DNA from: RPQJ01 sp963846885
GTDB taxonomy: Bacteria; Pseudomonadota; Gammaproteobacteria; Steroidobacterales; Steroidobacteraceae
DNA length: 64,000 nt
Reading direction: 5' to 3'
Assembly (NCBI GenBank): GCA_963846885.1
Contig: CAWJXS010000002.1
Coordinates: forward strand, 62,001 to 126,000
Shown here: positions 9,125-18,430 of the stretch, piece after piece
Layout of the letters: every line of letters begins with the position of its first letter
Numbering within the stretch: position 1 is the stretch's first letter
The notes under the pieces: model-generated
The model's database searches: none
What the model saw: the letters and a program-made list of their open reading frames with translations, nothing else
Told to the model about the DNA's origin: nothing
Translations under genes and position numbers: made by a program

Positions 9125-10636
9125 TCAGCCTTTCAGGATGGCCCGCGCGGCATTGCGACCCGGATGGCCGCTGATGCCACCACCGCCGTGCATTCCCGAG
9201 CCGCACAGGTGCAGGCCGTCGATGGGCGTGCGGTGATTCGACCAGCCGGGCAGCGGACGCATGAAGAAGATCTGGTCGAGGATCAGCTGGCCGTGGTTGA
9301 GGTCGCCCTCGGTCAGGCCCCAGGCCTGCTCCAGGTCGACCGGCGTGACGGACTGCAATGACTGCACCGAGCCCTTGAACGCGGGGTAATAGAGCGCAAT
9401 GGTCTCGAGCGCCCGCCGCTCGAGTTCGGGTCGCGCGGCTTCCCAGTCGCCATGGCGCAGCGCATACGGCGCGCACTGGAAGTGGATCGCAACCTGCGCG
9501 CCCGACGTCGTGATTTCCAGGTACGGATGCTGCGACATCTCGCCGTACTTGGCGGCGTCGTAGGCGCGTTCGAGGTAGCGCAGCGTGGGCGCGACGGCGA
9601 CCGTGCCGTCGGGCAGGCCGTGCCGGCCATCCGTCTGCGCAAAAAGCTTTGCCACGGACCCGCGCATGCGGATCGACTGTGTCTGCCACACGAACTCCGG
9701 CGGCAGTTCGGGTGCGCCGACGAGTCCCAGCAGGGTGCGGCGTGGATCCGCCGACGAGACGATCGTGCCGGCCTTGATCACTTCACCCGATGCGAGGCGC
9801 ACGCCTGTCGCGCGCTGGTTTTCGACGAGGATCTGTTCGACGGCGGCCCCGGTGCGAACCTCGCCTCCCTTCGCGCGCACGGCTGCGACGAGCGCGTCCG
9901 TGATCGCCTGCGGCCCACCCCTCGTCCCGCGATGCGCGAGGCCGCCGCGATTGAGCCAGTTGTGGATCAGCGTGAAGCCCGTGCCGGCCGACATCGAGCC
10001 CAGCGTCACGCCGTGGATCGCGACCCCCGCGATCGCGGCCTTGAGCGCCTCGGACTCGAAGAATTCTTCGGTGACTTCGATCGACGACATCGAGAGGCTG
10101 CGGATCACCCGGAACATGTCCTTGCCGCCGAGGCGTCGCAGCTTGAGCGCGAGCGATGCCAGCGGCAGGCCTTCCTGCAGCAGGTCGACGTGCGGCAGGC
10201 GCGGCATCGCCGTGGCGTACGCCGCGTCGAGAAACGTCGCGGCTGTGTTCATGAACGCGACGAATTCAGGCCAGCGCGCCGCATCGCGCGCGGAGTGGTG
10301 GCGGATCGCGTCGATCGTCGCTGAGTCCGTCGCGTTCGAAAGCAGCCGCAGTGAGCGGCCGTCCGGCGCAGCGGAGACATAGGCCGCAGCGGTCTCGTCG
10401 ACGACCAGGCCGTGCTGCACGAGGCCGAGCTCCTGCACGATGGCCGGGCGCAGATGGCCCGCCGGGTGCAGGCCAGGCACCACCGCGCCGGATGCCAGCC
10501 GGCTGCCGGCCAGTTGTCCGCCGGCGCTGTCGCGCTGTTCGAGCACCAGCACGTTCTTGCCGGCCTGCGCCAGGTAGGCAGCCGCGACGAGGCCGTTGTG
10601 GCCTGCGCCGACGATCAGGATGTCGGGGTTCGTCAT
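9125..10636 (-). CDS. NAD(P)/FAD-dependent oxidoreductase, phytoene-desaturase-like
   Basis: A 503-residue flavoprotein. The N-terminal dinucleotide fold GAGHNGLVAAAYLAQAG is followed by the acidic strand end VLEQRD, and a C-terminal LCGSGMHGGGGI segment closes the FAD site. This is the phytoene-desaturase/PYROXD2-like branch of FAD amine-oxidase-type enzymes, not a confirmed carotenoid enzyme. It begins 4 bases after its paralogue at 10641-12224, and both lie behind a GcvT-like gene, so the three act as a unit. No crt genes are nearby, which argues against a carotenoid role. The likely reaction is FAD-dependent oxidation of an unknown substrate. Confidence 0.8.
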   Translation of the reverse strand: MTNPDILIVGAGHNGLVAAAYLAQAGKNVLVLEQRDSAGGQLAGSRLASGAVVPGLHPAGHLRPAIVQELGLVQHGLVVDETAAAYVSAAPDGRSLRLLSNATDSATIDAIRHHSARDAARWPEFVAFMNTAATFLDAAYATAMPRLPHVDLLQEGLPLASLALKLRRLGGKDMFRVIRSLSMSSIEVTEEFFESEALKAAIAGVAIHGVTLGSMSAGTGFTLIHNWLNRGGLAHRGTRGGPQAITDALVAAVRAKGGEVRTGAAVEQILVENQRATGVRLASGEVIKAGTIVSSADPRRTLLGLVGAPELPPEFVWQTQSIRMRGSVAKLFAQTDGRHGLPDGTVAVAPTLRYLERAYDAAKYGEMSQHPYLEITTSGAQVAIHFQCAPYALRHGDWEAARPELERRALETIALYYPAFKGSVQSLQSVTPVDLEQAWGLTEGDLNHGQLILDQIFFMRPLPGWSNHRTPIDGLHLCGSGMHGGGGISGHPGRNAARAILKG

Positions 10637-10640
10637 CTTG

Positions 10641-12224
10641 CTACTGCCAGTCCTTGAGGATCTCGGTCGCGGCCATCTTGCCCGCCGCGCCCATCACGCC
10701 GCCGCCCGGGTGCGCGCCGGCTGCGCCGAAGTAATACCCCGCGAGCGGCGTGCGGAAATCGGCCCACTGCGGCGCCGGCCGCAGGAAGAACAGCTGGTGC
10801 AGCAGCAGTTCGCCGTGGAAGATGTTGCCGCCCGTGATGCCCGCGATGCGTTCGATGTCGTGCGGCGTGATCACCTGCTTGCCGACGATCACCTGGCGGA
10901 TGTTCGGCGCGTACTTCTCGATCGTCGAGATCACCGTCTCGCCGAACGCTTCCTTCCTGGCGTCGGTCCAGCCGCCTTCGATGTCGTACGGCGCGTACTG
11001 CACGAAGCACGACATGACGTGGTGTCCCGGAGGCGCCATGTCGCGGTCGATCATCGACGGGATGATGATGTCCATGTACGGCTGGCTCGAGTACTGCCCG
11101 TACTTGGCCTCGTCGTAGGCACGCTCGACGTACTCGATGCTGGGGCTGATCGAAATCGCGCCCCGGTGCAGCGGGCCCTCGCCCGGCAGGCACGTGAAGT
11201 CGGGCAGGCCCGACAACGCGATGTTGAGCTTGCCCGACGAGCCACGGACGCGGAAGTTGCGGATCGCCTGCACGAACTCGTCCGGGAAGTGCTGCTGGTC
11301 GACGAACTGCAGGAAGCTGCGCTTGGGATCAGCCGCGGACATGACCACCTTGGCGTGGAACTCGTCGCCGTTGGCCAGCGCGACGCCGGCGGCGCGACCG
11401 CCCTTGACGATCACCTTGTCCACGGCGGCATTGGTGCGGATCTCGACTCCGAGCGCGCGCGCCGACGCGGCAATGGCCGCCGTCACGCCGCCCGTGCCGT
11501 TCTTGGCGAATCCCCAGGCACGGAACGCACCGTCGATCTCGCCCATGTAATGGTGCAGCAGCACATAGGCTGTGCCCGGCGAACGCGGGCCGAGGTACGT
11601 GCCGATGATGCCGCTCGCCGCCTTGGTGCCTTTCAGCGGGTCGAGCTCGAACCATTCCTCGAGCAGGTCGGCCGACGACTGCGTCACCAGCTTGGCGATG
11701 CGGTAGATCTCGTGCTCGCTCAACGAACGGCCGTACTGGCCGAGCTTGAGCAGGCCCTTCATGTCGCGCCAGCTGAGCGAAGACGGGTCGGGCGGCACCA
11801 GCCCGATGATCGGCTTGATCGCCTTGGCCGCGCGCGCCATCACGCGCGAGTACTCGTCGTAGGCCTCCGCATCCCGGGGCGAATGACGGTAGATCTCGCG
11901 GCGGGTCAGGTCGTGATCGTCCCAGCCCGCGAGGTAATCGCCGTTGTCGAGCGGGGTGACCGTGCTCGGCAACGGCAGGATCTTCAGGCCGTGCCGCGGC
12001 AACTGCAGGTCGCGGATGATCTCGGGCCGCAGCAGGCTCACCACGTACGAGAATTCGGAAAAGCGGTAGCCGGGAAAAATTTCTTCCGTGACGGCGGCGC
12101 CGCCGACGATTTCACGCCGCTCCAGCACGCAGACCTTCTTGCCGGCGCGCGCGAGGTAGGCCGCGGCGATCATGCCGTTGTGGCCGGCGCCGATGACGAG
12201 GGCGTCGTAGGTATTGCTGGCCAC
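10641..12224 (-). CDS. NAD(P)/FAD-dependent oxidoreductase, phytoene-desaturase-like (paralogue)
   Basis: A 527-residue paralogue of the preceding enzyme. The FAD-binding GAGHNGMIAAAYLARAG lies at about 12-28, with VLERREIVGGAA after it. The C-terminal GAAGAHPGGGVMGA segment is the second FAD contact. Shared blocks such as YLERAYDAAKYG-like and LRPAPQWADFRTPL confirm recent common ancestry with its neighbour. It starts one base after the stop of the GcvT-like gene, so translational coupling is likely. The pair may act as a heteromer or on successive intermediates; that is inference. Confidence 0.8.
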   Translation of the reverse strand: MASNTYDALVIGAGHNGMIAAAYLARAGKKVCVLERREIVGGAAVTEEIFPGYRFSEFSYVVSLLRPEIIRDLQLPRHGLKILPLPSTVTPLDNGDYLAGWDDHDLTRREIYRHSPRDAEAYDEYSRVMARAAKAIKPIIGLVPPDPSSLSWRDMKGLLKLGQYGRSLSEHEIYRIAKLVTQSSADLLEEWFELDPLKGTKAASGIIGTYLGPRSPGTAYVLLHHYMGEIDGAFRAWGFAKNGTGGVTAAIAASARALGVEIRTNAAVDKVIVKGGRAAGVALANGDEFHAKVVMSAADPKRSFLQFVDQQHFPDEFVQAIRNFRVRGSSGKLNIALSGLPDFTCLPGEGPLHRGAISISPSIEYVERAYDEAKYGQYSSQPYMDIIIPSMIDRDMAPPGHHVMSCFVQYAPYDIEGGWTDARKEAFGETVISTIEKYAPNIRQVIVGKQVITPHDIERIAGITGGNIFHGELLLHQLFFLRPAPQWADFRTPLAGYYFGAAGAHPGGGVMGAAGKMAATEILKDWQ

Positions 12225-12225
12225 G

Positions 12226-13453
12226 TTATTTCTTCTTCCACTCGGGTTCGTAGAACGGCAGCGCGACCACGGTCGCAGGCGACCGCCGCCGGTGGTGCTC
12301 CACGGTGACTTCGATCTCGACCTTCGAGCCCGGCTCGAAGTGCGGGCGCTGCAGGTGCACGAGCGCGATGTACTTCTTCAGCACCGGCGACCACGTGCTG
12401 GTCGAGGCGTAGCCCACTTGCCGCGGGCCCGCGTAAATCGGGATGCTGCCGCGCACGGCCGAGGCGGGAATCTGCGGCGGCATGCCGACCGCGGCGTACT
12501 CGCGCTCGAGCCCCTCCCAGTCGATCTCGAGGCCGACCATCTTCCAGCTCGACCCTTCGCGGTGTTCGCGTTCGAGCGCGCGGCGGCCGACGAAGTAGCC
12601 CTGCTTGTCGAGGCTCACGGTCCAGCCGAGGCCCATTTCGTAGGGCGACGACCGCTGGCCCGGGATCCAGGCGTGACTGGCCGGGGTGTAGTCGACGTCC
12701 AGCATGAACAGGCCGGCTTCGACACGCGCCATGTCCATGGCCAGGATGCCGGTGGGCGTGATGCCATAGTCGTGTCCCGCGGCCATCAGCGCGTCCCAGA
12801 CGACGAGCGCATCGGCGGCGTCCATCCAGATCTCGTAACCCAGGTCGCCGGTGTAGCCAGTGCGCGAAACGGACACCCGTCTGCCGGCAATCGAGTTGAA
12901 CGCCATGCGGAAGTACTTGAGCGGGTCGACCGATTGCTCGCACGCGTGGTTCAGGATGGTGCGCGACTTGGGTCCCTGCAGGCTGAGCGCCGCCATCTGC
13001 TCGGTGACTTCGACAATCTGCCACATCCATGCCGACTGCGTTCATGTGCAGCCAGCGCAACTGCGGCTCGGCGGCAGTGAGGCGGTAGGCCTGCTCGTCG
13101 ATGCGCGTCACCGTGCCGTCGTCCAGCAGCTTGCCGTCGTCGTCGCACCAGCCGGTGTAGTAGACCTGCCCGACCTGCAGCTTGTGGATGTCGCGAGGGG
13201 TCAGGCGGTGCAGCAGGCGCGCCGCGTCACGGCCGGTGATCTCGTATTTGATCAGCGGCGAGATGTCGATCAGCGCGGCGTGGTTGCGGATCGCCCAGTA
13301 CTCGCGGTCGAGCCCGAGGTCGTACGAGCCCACGGCGAGGCAGCCGCCCCAGCGGCGCCAGTTGTGTGGCAGGCACAGTTCGGACGTGCGCGGGTGAAAC
13401 GGGGTCCGGCGCAGCTGGTACAGCGGATGATGAACGGTGGAAAGTGCAGGCAC
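12226..13453 (-). pseudogene. GcvT-like aminomethyltransferase family protein, frameshifted
   Basis: Two frames together give a 408-residue folate-binding T-protein relative. Residues from about 10 to 145 are read in one frame, ending ...NAVGMDV; the rest continues in another frame as QIVEVTEQMAALSLQGP. Deleting one base of the CC at 13021-13022 (one G on the coding strand) joins them seamlessly. Domain content is GcvT/DmdA/dimethylglycine-dehydrogenase-C-like: such proteins move a one-carbon group to tetrahydrofolate. GTG at 13453 follows GGGAG. The clean join suggests a sequence error rather than decay. It heads an operon with the two FAD enzymes, and folE lies 150 bases upstream. Confidence 0.75.
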
Positions 13454-13603
13454 GAGACGCTCCCGGCGCTCCGTCGTCGTGGCGCCGGGGCTCCGGTGCC
13501 GACCCGGTCGCGACGGTTGGATCCGTGCCGGGCGCGACAATATGCCGCAGTGGCTGCTTCCCGGCCAGTCTTGCGCGGAATCCGCGTTTGGTGTGGCGGC
13601 GGC

Positions 13604-14269
13604 TCAGCGGCGGTCGCGGATGTCGATGAACGTCAGGAACTCGTTGCGGGTGCGGGCATCCGACCGGAACGAGCCGAGCATCTTCGAGGTGATCATCGAC
13701 ACGCCGCGCTTGTGGATGCCCCGGGTGGTCATGCATTCGTGCGCGGCTTCGATCACGACGCCCACGCCCTGCGGCATCAGCACGTCGTTGATACAGCGGG
13801 CAATCTCGGCGGTCATTTTTTCCTGCACCTGGAAGCGGCGCGCGAACACGTCCACCACGCGGGCGAGCTTGCTGATGCCGACCACCTTGCCCGTGGGCAG
13901 GTAGCCCACGTGCGCGCGCCCGATGATGGGCGCCATGTGATGCTCGCAGTGCGACTCGAACTCGATGTCGCGCAGCACGACCATCTCGTCGTAACCGGAC
14001 GTTTCTTCGAAGGTGCGCAGCAGGTACTCGCGCGGGTCGATGGCGTAGCCCGAGAACCAGTCGGTATAGGCGTCGACGACACGCTTCGGCGTGTCGAGCA
14101 GGCCTTCGCGAGCGGGATCTTCCCCGGCCCAGCGCAGCAGCGTGCGTATCGCGGCCTCAGCCTCGGTGCGGCTGACCTGGTTGCGCTCCATGATGGGAGA
14201 CGCGTCTAACTTGGCGGTTTCCATACTGGAAGGCTTTCGACGGGTCTTCGATTTCGGATGCATGGCCAT
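13604..14269 (-). CDS. folE: GTP cyclohydrolase I
   Basis: A 221-residue type I enzyme that opens the GTP ring to dihydroneopterin triphosphate, the first step to folate and pterins. Zinc and active-site residues are visible in ESHCEHHMAPI and HECMTTRGIHKRG (the Cys-His-Cys set of the family), and the region around MTAEIARCIND is typical. An extra 25-35 residue basic N-terminus precedes the core; ATG at 14269 or the ATG two codons later could be used. Its place next to a folate-dependent GcvT-like gene may be functional. The gene runs in the same direction as the rhomboid gene upstream. Confidence 0.95.
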   Translation of the reverse strand: MAMHPKSKTRRKPSSMETAKLDASPIMERNQVSRTEAEAAIRTLLRWAGEDPAREGLLDTPKRVVDAYTDWFSGYAIDPREYLLRTFEETSGYDEMVVLRDIEFESHCEHHMAPIIGRAHVGYLPTGKVVGISKLARVVDVFARRFQVQEKMTAEIARCINDVLMPQGVGVVIEAAHECMTTRGIHKRGVSMITSKMLGSFRSDARTRNEFLTFIDIRDRR

Positions 14270-14287
14270 GACAGCAGGTCTCCGGGG

Positions 14288-14899
14288 TCAGAGCGCGCGG
14301 CGGTCGCCCCGCCAGCGCAGCAGCAGGATGAATCCAGCCACCATGCCGCCGAGGTGCGCGAAATGCGCGATACCCTGTCCCGAGCCGGTGACGCCCAGGT
14401 ACAGCTCGAGCAGGCCGTAAAGGGTGACGAAGAGCCAGGCCGGCATCGGGATCGGCGGGAACAGCAGCATGATGCGCCGCTGCGGAAACGCCATGCCGAA
14501 GGCCAGCAGCAGGCCGAACACGCCGCCCGACGCGCCCACGGTGGGGACGGGCCGCGAGTCGATGTTGCTGATGACCACCAGCTGGGCGATCGCCGCGCCG
14601 ACGACGCACACCAGGTAGTAGGTGACGAAGCGGCGGGCGCCGAACAGTCGCTCGATCTCGCCGCCGAACATGTACAACGCGAACATGTTGAAGAACAGGT
14701 GGGTGAGTCCACCGTGCAGGAAGCCATACGTGAGCAGCTGCCACACCTCGAACCCTGGCGCGCCCGGAAACTGCGCCGAGGCCGGCGGCCAGAGCGCGAA
14801 CCAGCGCAGCAGGAACGGGCCCATGACGTACTGCAGGGCGAAAATCGCCACGTTCAGGATCAGCAGGGTCCGGGTGACCGGGGGCATCGATGGGTGCAT
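14288..14899 (-). CDS. Rhomboid family intramembrane serine protease
   Basis: A 203-residue, six-helix membrane protein. The catalytic Ser is in GASGGVFG and the catalytic His in HFAHLGGM. HGGLTHLFFNM in helix 2 supplies the conserved His and Asn of the oxyanion region. This is a minimal bacterial rhomboid, clearly canonical compared with the variant at 2962-3873. Substrate unknown. folE begins 18 bases downstream of its stop, so they may share a transcript. The start is divergent from the S33-type hydrolase gene. Confidence 0.9.
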   Translation of the reverse strand: MHPSMPPVTRTLLILNVAIFALQYVMGPFLLRWFALWPPASAQFPGAPGFEVWQLLTYGFLHGGLTHLFFNMFALYMFGGEIERLFGARRFVTYYLVCVVGAAIAQLVVISNIDSRPVPTVGASGGVFGLLLAFGMAFPQRRIMLLFPPIPMPAWLFVTLYGLLELYLGVTGSGQGIAHFAHLGGMVAGFILLLRWRGDRRAL

Positions 14900-14979
14900 C
14901 GTCGCATCCTAGCCCAATCCGCTGGCGAACACCCTCGGGCCCGTGTACGTTGCGCGCGCCGGTCGTGCGGAAGGATTCG

Positions 14980-16485
14980 ATGAATTTCCTGCAGGTCATT
15001 CGCGCTCTAGTCTGTTTCGCTCTCGCCGTTCCAGGCGGCCTGGCTGTGGCCGGGCAGGAACCGCCGGCGGTCACGACGACCTACGGCAGCCTCACGTTCA
15101 GCCCCTGCACCCTCGCGCAGTCGGGCCAGGCACAGACCGTCGCGGCTCGCTGCGCGACGTTGCGGGTTCCGGAGAACCGGTCGCTCGCGGGCGGACGCCA
15201 GATCGATCTCGCCATCGCCTGGGTCCCGAGCGTCGCGAAGAACCCGGCGCTGGATCCGGTGGTCTTCCTGGCCGGAGGCCCCGGCCAGTCGGCGCTGCAG
15301 TCGTTTCCCACGGTGCAACACGCCTTCCGCGACGTGTTGCGGCAGCGCTCCGTGCTGCTGGTCGACCAGCGGGGCACGGGCAGGTCCCGCCCCCTCGAGT
15401 GCCCGCGCACGCTCGATCCCGTGGCGCTGCGCACGCTCGACACGAGCAGTGTCGACGAGGCGCGGCGGCTCACGGTCGCGTGCCGCGACGAGATCGGTCC
15501 GGACGTCGACCTGCGTGCGTACACCACCAGCGATTACGTGGCCGATCTCGAGGACGTGCGTCGCGCACTGGGCGTCGCGCAGTTCAACCTGATCGGCGGT
15601 TCGTACGGCACGCGCGTCGGGCTCGAGTACCTGCGGCGCCATCCGGCGTCCGTGCGCTCGCTGGTGCTCGACGCGGTGGTGCCGCCGACGTTGATCCTCG
15701 GCGCCGACCACGCCCGCAACCTCGAGGACGCGGTCAACGCGCAGTTCGCTCGTTGCGACGCCGATGCCGAGTGCAAGCGGCGCTTTGGCTCGCCCCGCGC
15801 CAAGCTGGACGAATTGCGGCAGCGCCTGCGCGAACAGCCGCAGCGCGTCTCGTACCGCGATCCGCTCAGCAACGAAATCCGCGAGGATGAACTGAACGAA
15901 GCGGCGCTCACGGCCGTGGTGCGCTTCTACTCTTACGCGCCGCAATTGTTCGGCATGGTGCCGATGCTGCTGGCCGAAGCCGTCGGCGGCCGCTACGACA
16001 CGCTGATGGCGCAGTCGCGCATGATGGAGCAGCTGGTCGGCGAGCAGATCTACATCCCGCTGCAGCTCTCCGTGAGCTGTGCCGAGGATGCGCCGTGGAT
16101 GCGTGCCAACCCTGCCGATGCCGGCACCCTCCTGGGCGTCGAGTTCGTCACCTTCACGCAGGCGCAGTGTGCGGTGTGGCCGCGGGGGCCTGTGCCCGGC
16201 GATTTCCACCAGCCCGTGCAATCAGACCGGCCCGTGCTGCTGCTGTCAGGTGAACTCGACCCCGTCACGCCGCCGCGTTACGGCACCGAGGTGCAAAGCA
16301 CGCTGCCGAATGCGCGCCACTTCGTGCTGCGCGGCCAGGGCCACACGGTCATGGGCGTCGGCTGCGCTCCGCGGCTGGTGGCCGATTTCATCGCGCGGGC
16401 AGACGCACGCGCGCTCGATGGCGCGTGTCTCGAGCAGTTGCAGTACTCGCCGCCGTTCACCGGCGCCTACGGTTGGGGGCCCTGA
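14980..16485 (+). CDS. Exported alpha/beta hydrolase, tripeptidyl-aminopeptidase-like (S33)
   Basis: A 501-residue protein with a signal peptide at 1-26. The fold begins with FLAGGPGQSA (oxyanion loop); the nucleophile elbow is IGGSYGTR with the catalytic Ser. The C-terminal TAP-like block holds SGELDPVTPP (Asp) and GQGHTVMG (His). Relatives release N-terminal peptides or hydrolyse esters in the periplasm or outside the cell. AAGGA lies 5 bases before ATG 14980; upstream in-frame codons to 14890 overlap the rhomboid start. The ABC ATPase gene starts 16 bases after the stop. Confidence 0.85.
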   Translation: MNFLQVIRALVCFALAVPGGLAVAGQEPPAVTTTYGSLTFSPCTLAQSGQAQTVAARCATLRVPENRSLAGGRQIDLAIAWVPSVAKNPALDPVVFLAGGPGQSALQSFPTVQHAFRDVLRQRSVLLVDQRGTGRSRPLECPRTLDPVALRTLDTSSVDEARRLTVACRDEIGPDVDLRAYTTSDYVADLEDVRRALGVAQFNLIGGSYGTRVGLEYLRRHPASVRSLVLDAVVPPTLILGADHARNLEDAVNAQFARCDADAECKRRFGSPRAKLDELRQRLREQPQRVSYRDPLSNEIREDELNEAALTAVVRFYSYAPQLFGMVPMLLAEAVGGRYDTLMAQSRMMEQLVGEQIYIPLQLSVSCAEDAPWMRANPADAGTLLGVEFVTFTQAQCAVWPRGPVPGDFHQPVQSDRPVLLLSGELDPVTPPRYGTEVQSTLPNARHFVLRGQGHTVMGVGCAPRLVADFIARADARALDGACLEQLQYSPPFTGAYGWGP

Positions 16486-16501
16486 TGCTGCGGAGCGCGC
16501 G

Positions 16502-17248
16502 ATGATCCAGGTCGAGGACGTGCACAAGAGCTTTGCCTCGCCCACCGGGCGGGTGCAGGCCGTCGCAGGCGTGAGTTTCACCGCGCGCGATGGACAGGTC
16601 ACCGGCCTGCTGGGACCGAACGGCGCCGGCAAGACGACCACCTTGCGCATGCTCTACACGCTGATGCGGCCGGAGTCCGGACGCGTGCTCGTCGACGGCG
16701 TCGATCCCGCCCTCGAGCCAGCGCAGGTGCGCGCGCGGCTCGGCGTGCTGCCCGATGCCCGCGGCATCTACAAGCGCCTCACGGCGCGCGAGAACATCGA
16801 ATACTTCGGCCAGCTGCAGGGGATGGACGCCAGCCTGATCGCGCAACGCACCGGGCGGCTCGTCGACGCGCTGGGGATGCACGACTTCATCGAGCGCCGC
16901 GCCGAGGGTTTCTCGCAGGGCCAGCGCACCAAGACCGCGATTGCGCGTGCGCTCGTGCACGACCCGCGCAACGTGCTGCTGGACGAGCCCACCAACGGTC
17001 TCGACGTCATGACCACCCGGTCGCTGCGCGGGTTCCTGCTGGCGCTGCGCGACGAGGGTCGTTGCGTGCTGCTGTCGAGCCACATCATGCAGGAGGTGGC
17101 GCAGCTCTGTGACCGGATCGTCGTCATCGCGCGGGGCCGCGTCGCAGCGGATGGAACCCCGGACGAACTGCGTGCGGCAACGGGTTGCACCAACCTCGAG
17201 GACGCGTTCGTAAAGGCGATCGGCACTGACGAAGGGCTCTTCGCATGA
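16502..17248 (+). CDS. natA: ABC transporter ATPase, NatA-type
   Basis: A 248-residue ATPase. Walker A is GPNGAGKTTT, the signature loop is FSQGQR (a variant of LSGGQ usual in NatA/CcmA types), Walker B is NVLLDEPTNGLD, and the H-loop is SSHIMQE. The CGGAG site lies 6 bases before the ATG. It overlaps the permease gene by ATGA at 17245, so the two are translationally coupled. NatAB systems were first described as Na+ exporters, but this subfamily is broad, and antibiotic or lipid export is equally possible. Confidence 0.85.
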   Translation: MIQVEDVHKSFASPTGRVQAVAGVSFTARDGQVTGLLGPNGAGKTTTLRMLYTLMRPESGRVLVDGVDPALEPAQVRARLGVLPDARGIYKRLTARENIEYFGQLQGMDASLIAQRTGRLVDALGMHDFIERRAEGFSQGQRTKTAIARALVHDPRNVLLDEPTNGLDVMTTRSLRGFLLALRDEGRCVLLSSHIMQEVAQLCDRIVVIARGRVAADGTPDELRAATGCTNLEDAFVKAIGTDEGLFA

Positions 17249-18423
17249 ACGCGCTGTGGACGATCCTGCGCAAGGAGTTGCTCGACGCGTTTCGCGACCG
17301 CCGGATGGTCCTGGTCGCATTCGTGGTGATGCCGCTCGCGATTCCGCTCGTCCTCGCCGGCACCAATGCGCTCAGTGCGCGCAAGCAGGCACAGCAGCTC
17401 GAGGGGCCGCTGCGCCTGCCCATCGTCGGTGCGGAGCATGCCCCCAACCTGGTCACGTGGCTCGGTACGCACAACGTCAAGGTGCTGGCGCCGCCCGCGG
17501 ACGTCGATGCCGCCGTGCGCCGCCAGGAATACGAAGTCGTGCTCAGGATCGGCGAGCAGTATGGCGCGGACTGGCGGGCAGGCCGGCCAGCACACGTGGA
17601 GATGGTCTTCGACAGCTCGCGGCCGCTCGATTCGGGCATGGCCGTGTCGCGCGTCCGCGGCCTGCTCGACGGCTACAGCGACACCGTCGGCACCCTGCGT
17701 CTCGTGGCGCGCGGCATCCACCCTTCGGTGGCGAGTCCCCTGCAAGTGGGCATTCGCGACGTGGCGTCTCCCGCGGCCCGGTTCGATCTTTCGCAGCAGA
17801 TCCTGCCGTACCTGTTGCTGCTGCTCGCATTCATCGGCGGCATGCAACTCGCGATCGATTCGACGGCGGGTGAACGGGAGCGGCAGTCGCTCGAGCCGCT
17901 GCTGGCCACGCCCGTCGCGCGCGAGACCATCATCAGCGCCAAGATCCTGGCGACCTCGGCGTTCTCGCTGCTGTCGCTCGCCGTCACGCTCATCGCCTAT
18001 CGCCTGGCATTCGCGGTCGTGCCGAGCGGGGGCATCGATTCGTCCTTCGCGGTCGGGCCGGCTGGCTTGCTGCGCTTGTTCGTGACGATCCTGCCCATCG
18101 TGCTGCTCGGCGCCACGCTGCTGACGGCCCTGGCCGCGTTCGCGCGCAGCTATCGCGAGGCGCAGGGCTACCTGCCGCTGCTGATGTTCCTGCCGATGAT
18201 CCCGACGCTAGTGCTGATGGTGGCGCCTGTGCGCACCCAGCTGTGGATGCTGGCGGTGCCGTTCCTCGGGCAGAACCAGCTGATCCTGCGCGTGTTGCGC
18301 TCGGAGCCGATCACCGCGCTCGAATGGGCCGTCAACCTGGGGGCGGCCTTTGCAGTCGTCGGCGTCGTTTGGTTCGTCGCAGCCCGGCTGTATCACCGCG
18401 AGCAACTGGCCACGTCGGGTTGA
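17245..18423 (+). CDS. natB: ABC transporter permease, NatB-type (ABC-2)
   Basis: A 392-residue membrane protein. It has one N-terminal transmembrane helix (about 20-45), a periplasmic domain of some 150 residues, then five helices in the C-terminal half. The N-terminal KELLDAFRDRRM and the TAGERERQSLEPLLATP motif between helices 1 and 2 are hallmarks of the ABC-2/NatB permease family. It pairs with the ATPase immediately upstream. Probably a homodimeric exporter; the substrate is not evident. Confidence 0.85.
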   Translation: MNALWTILRKELLDAFRDRRMVLVAFVVMPLAIPLVLAGTNALSARKQAQQLEGPLRLPIVGAEHAPNLVTWLGTHNVKVLAPPADVDAAVRRQEYEVVLRIGEQYGADWRAGRPAHVEMVFDSSRPLDSGMAVSRVRGLLDGYSDTVGTLRLVARGIHPSVASPLQVGIRDVASPAARFDLSQQILPYLLLLLAFIGGMQLAIDSTAGERERQSLEPLLATPVARETIISAKILATSAFSLLSLAVTLIAYRLAFAVVPSGGIDSSFAVGPAGLLRLFVTILPIVLLGATLLTALAAFARSYREAQGYLPLLMFLPMIPTLVLMVAPVRTQLWMLAVPFLGQNQLILRVLRSEPITALEWAVNLGAAFAVVGVVWFVAARLYHREQLATSG

Positions 18424-18430
18424 AAGCGGT

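Noticed and set aside
10641..12224. Carotenoid biosynthesis (crtI) locus
   Set aside because: The FAD enzymes are phytoene-desaturase-like in fold only; no phytoene synthase, cyclase or other crt gene is adjacent.
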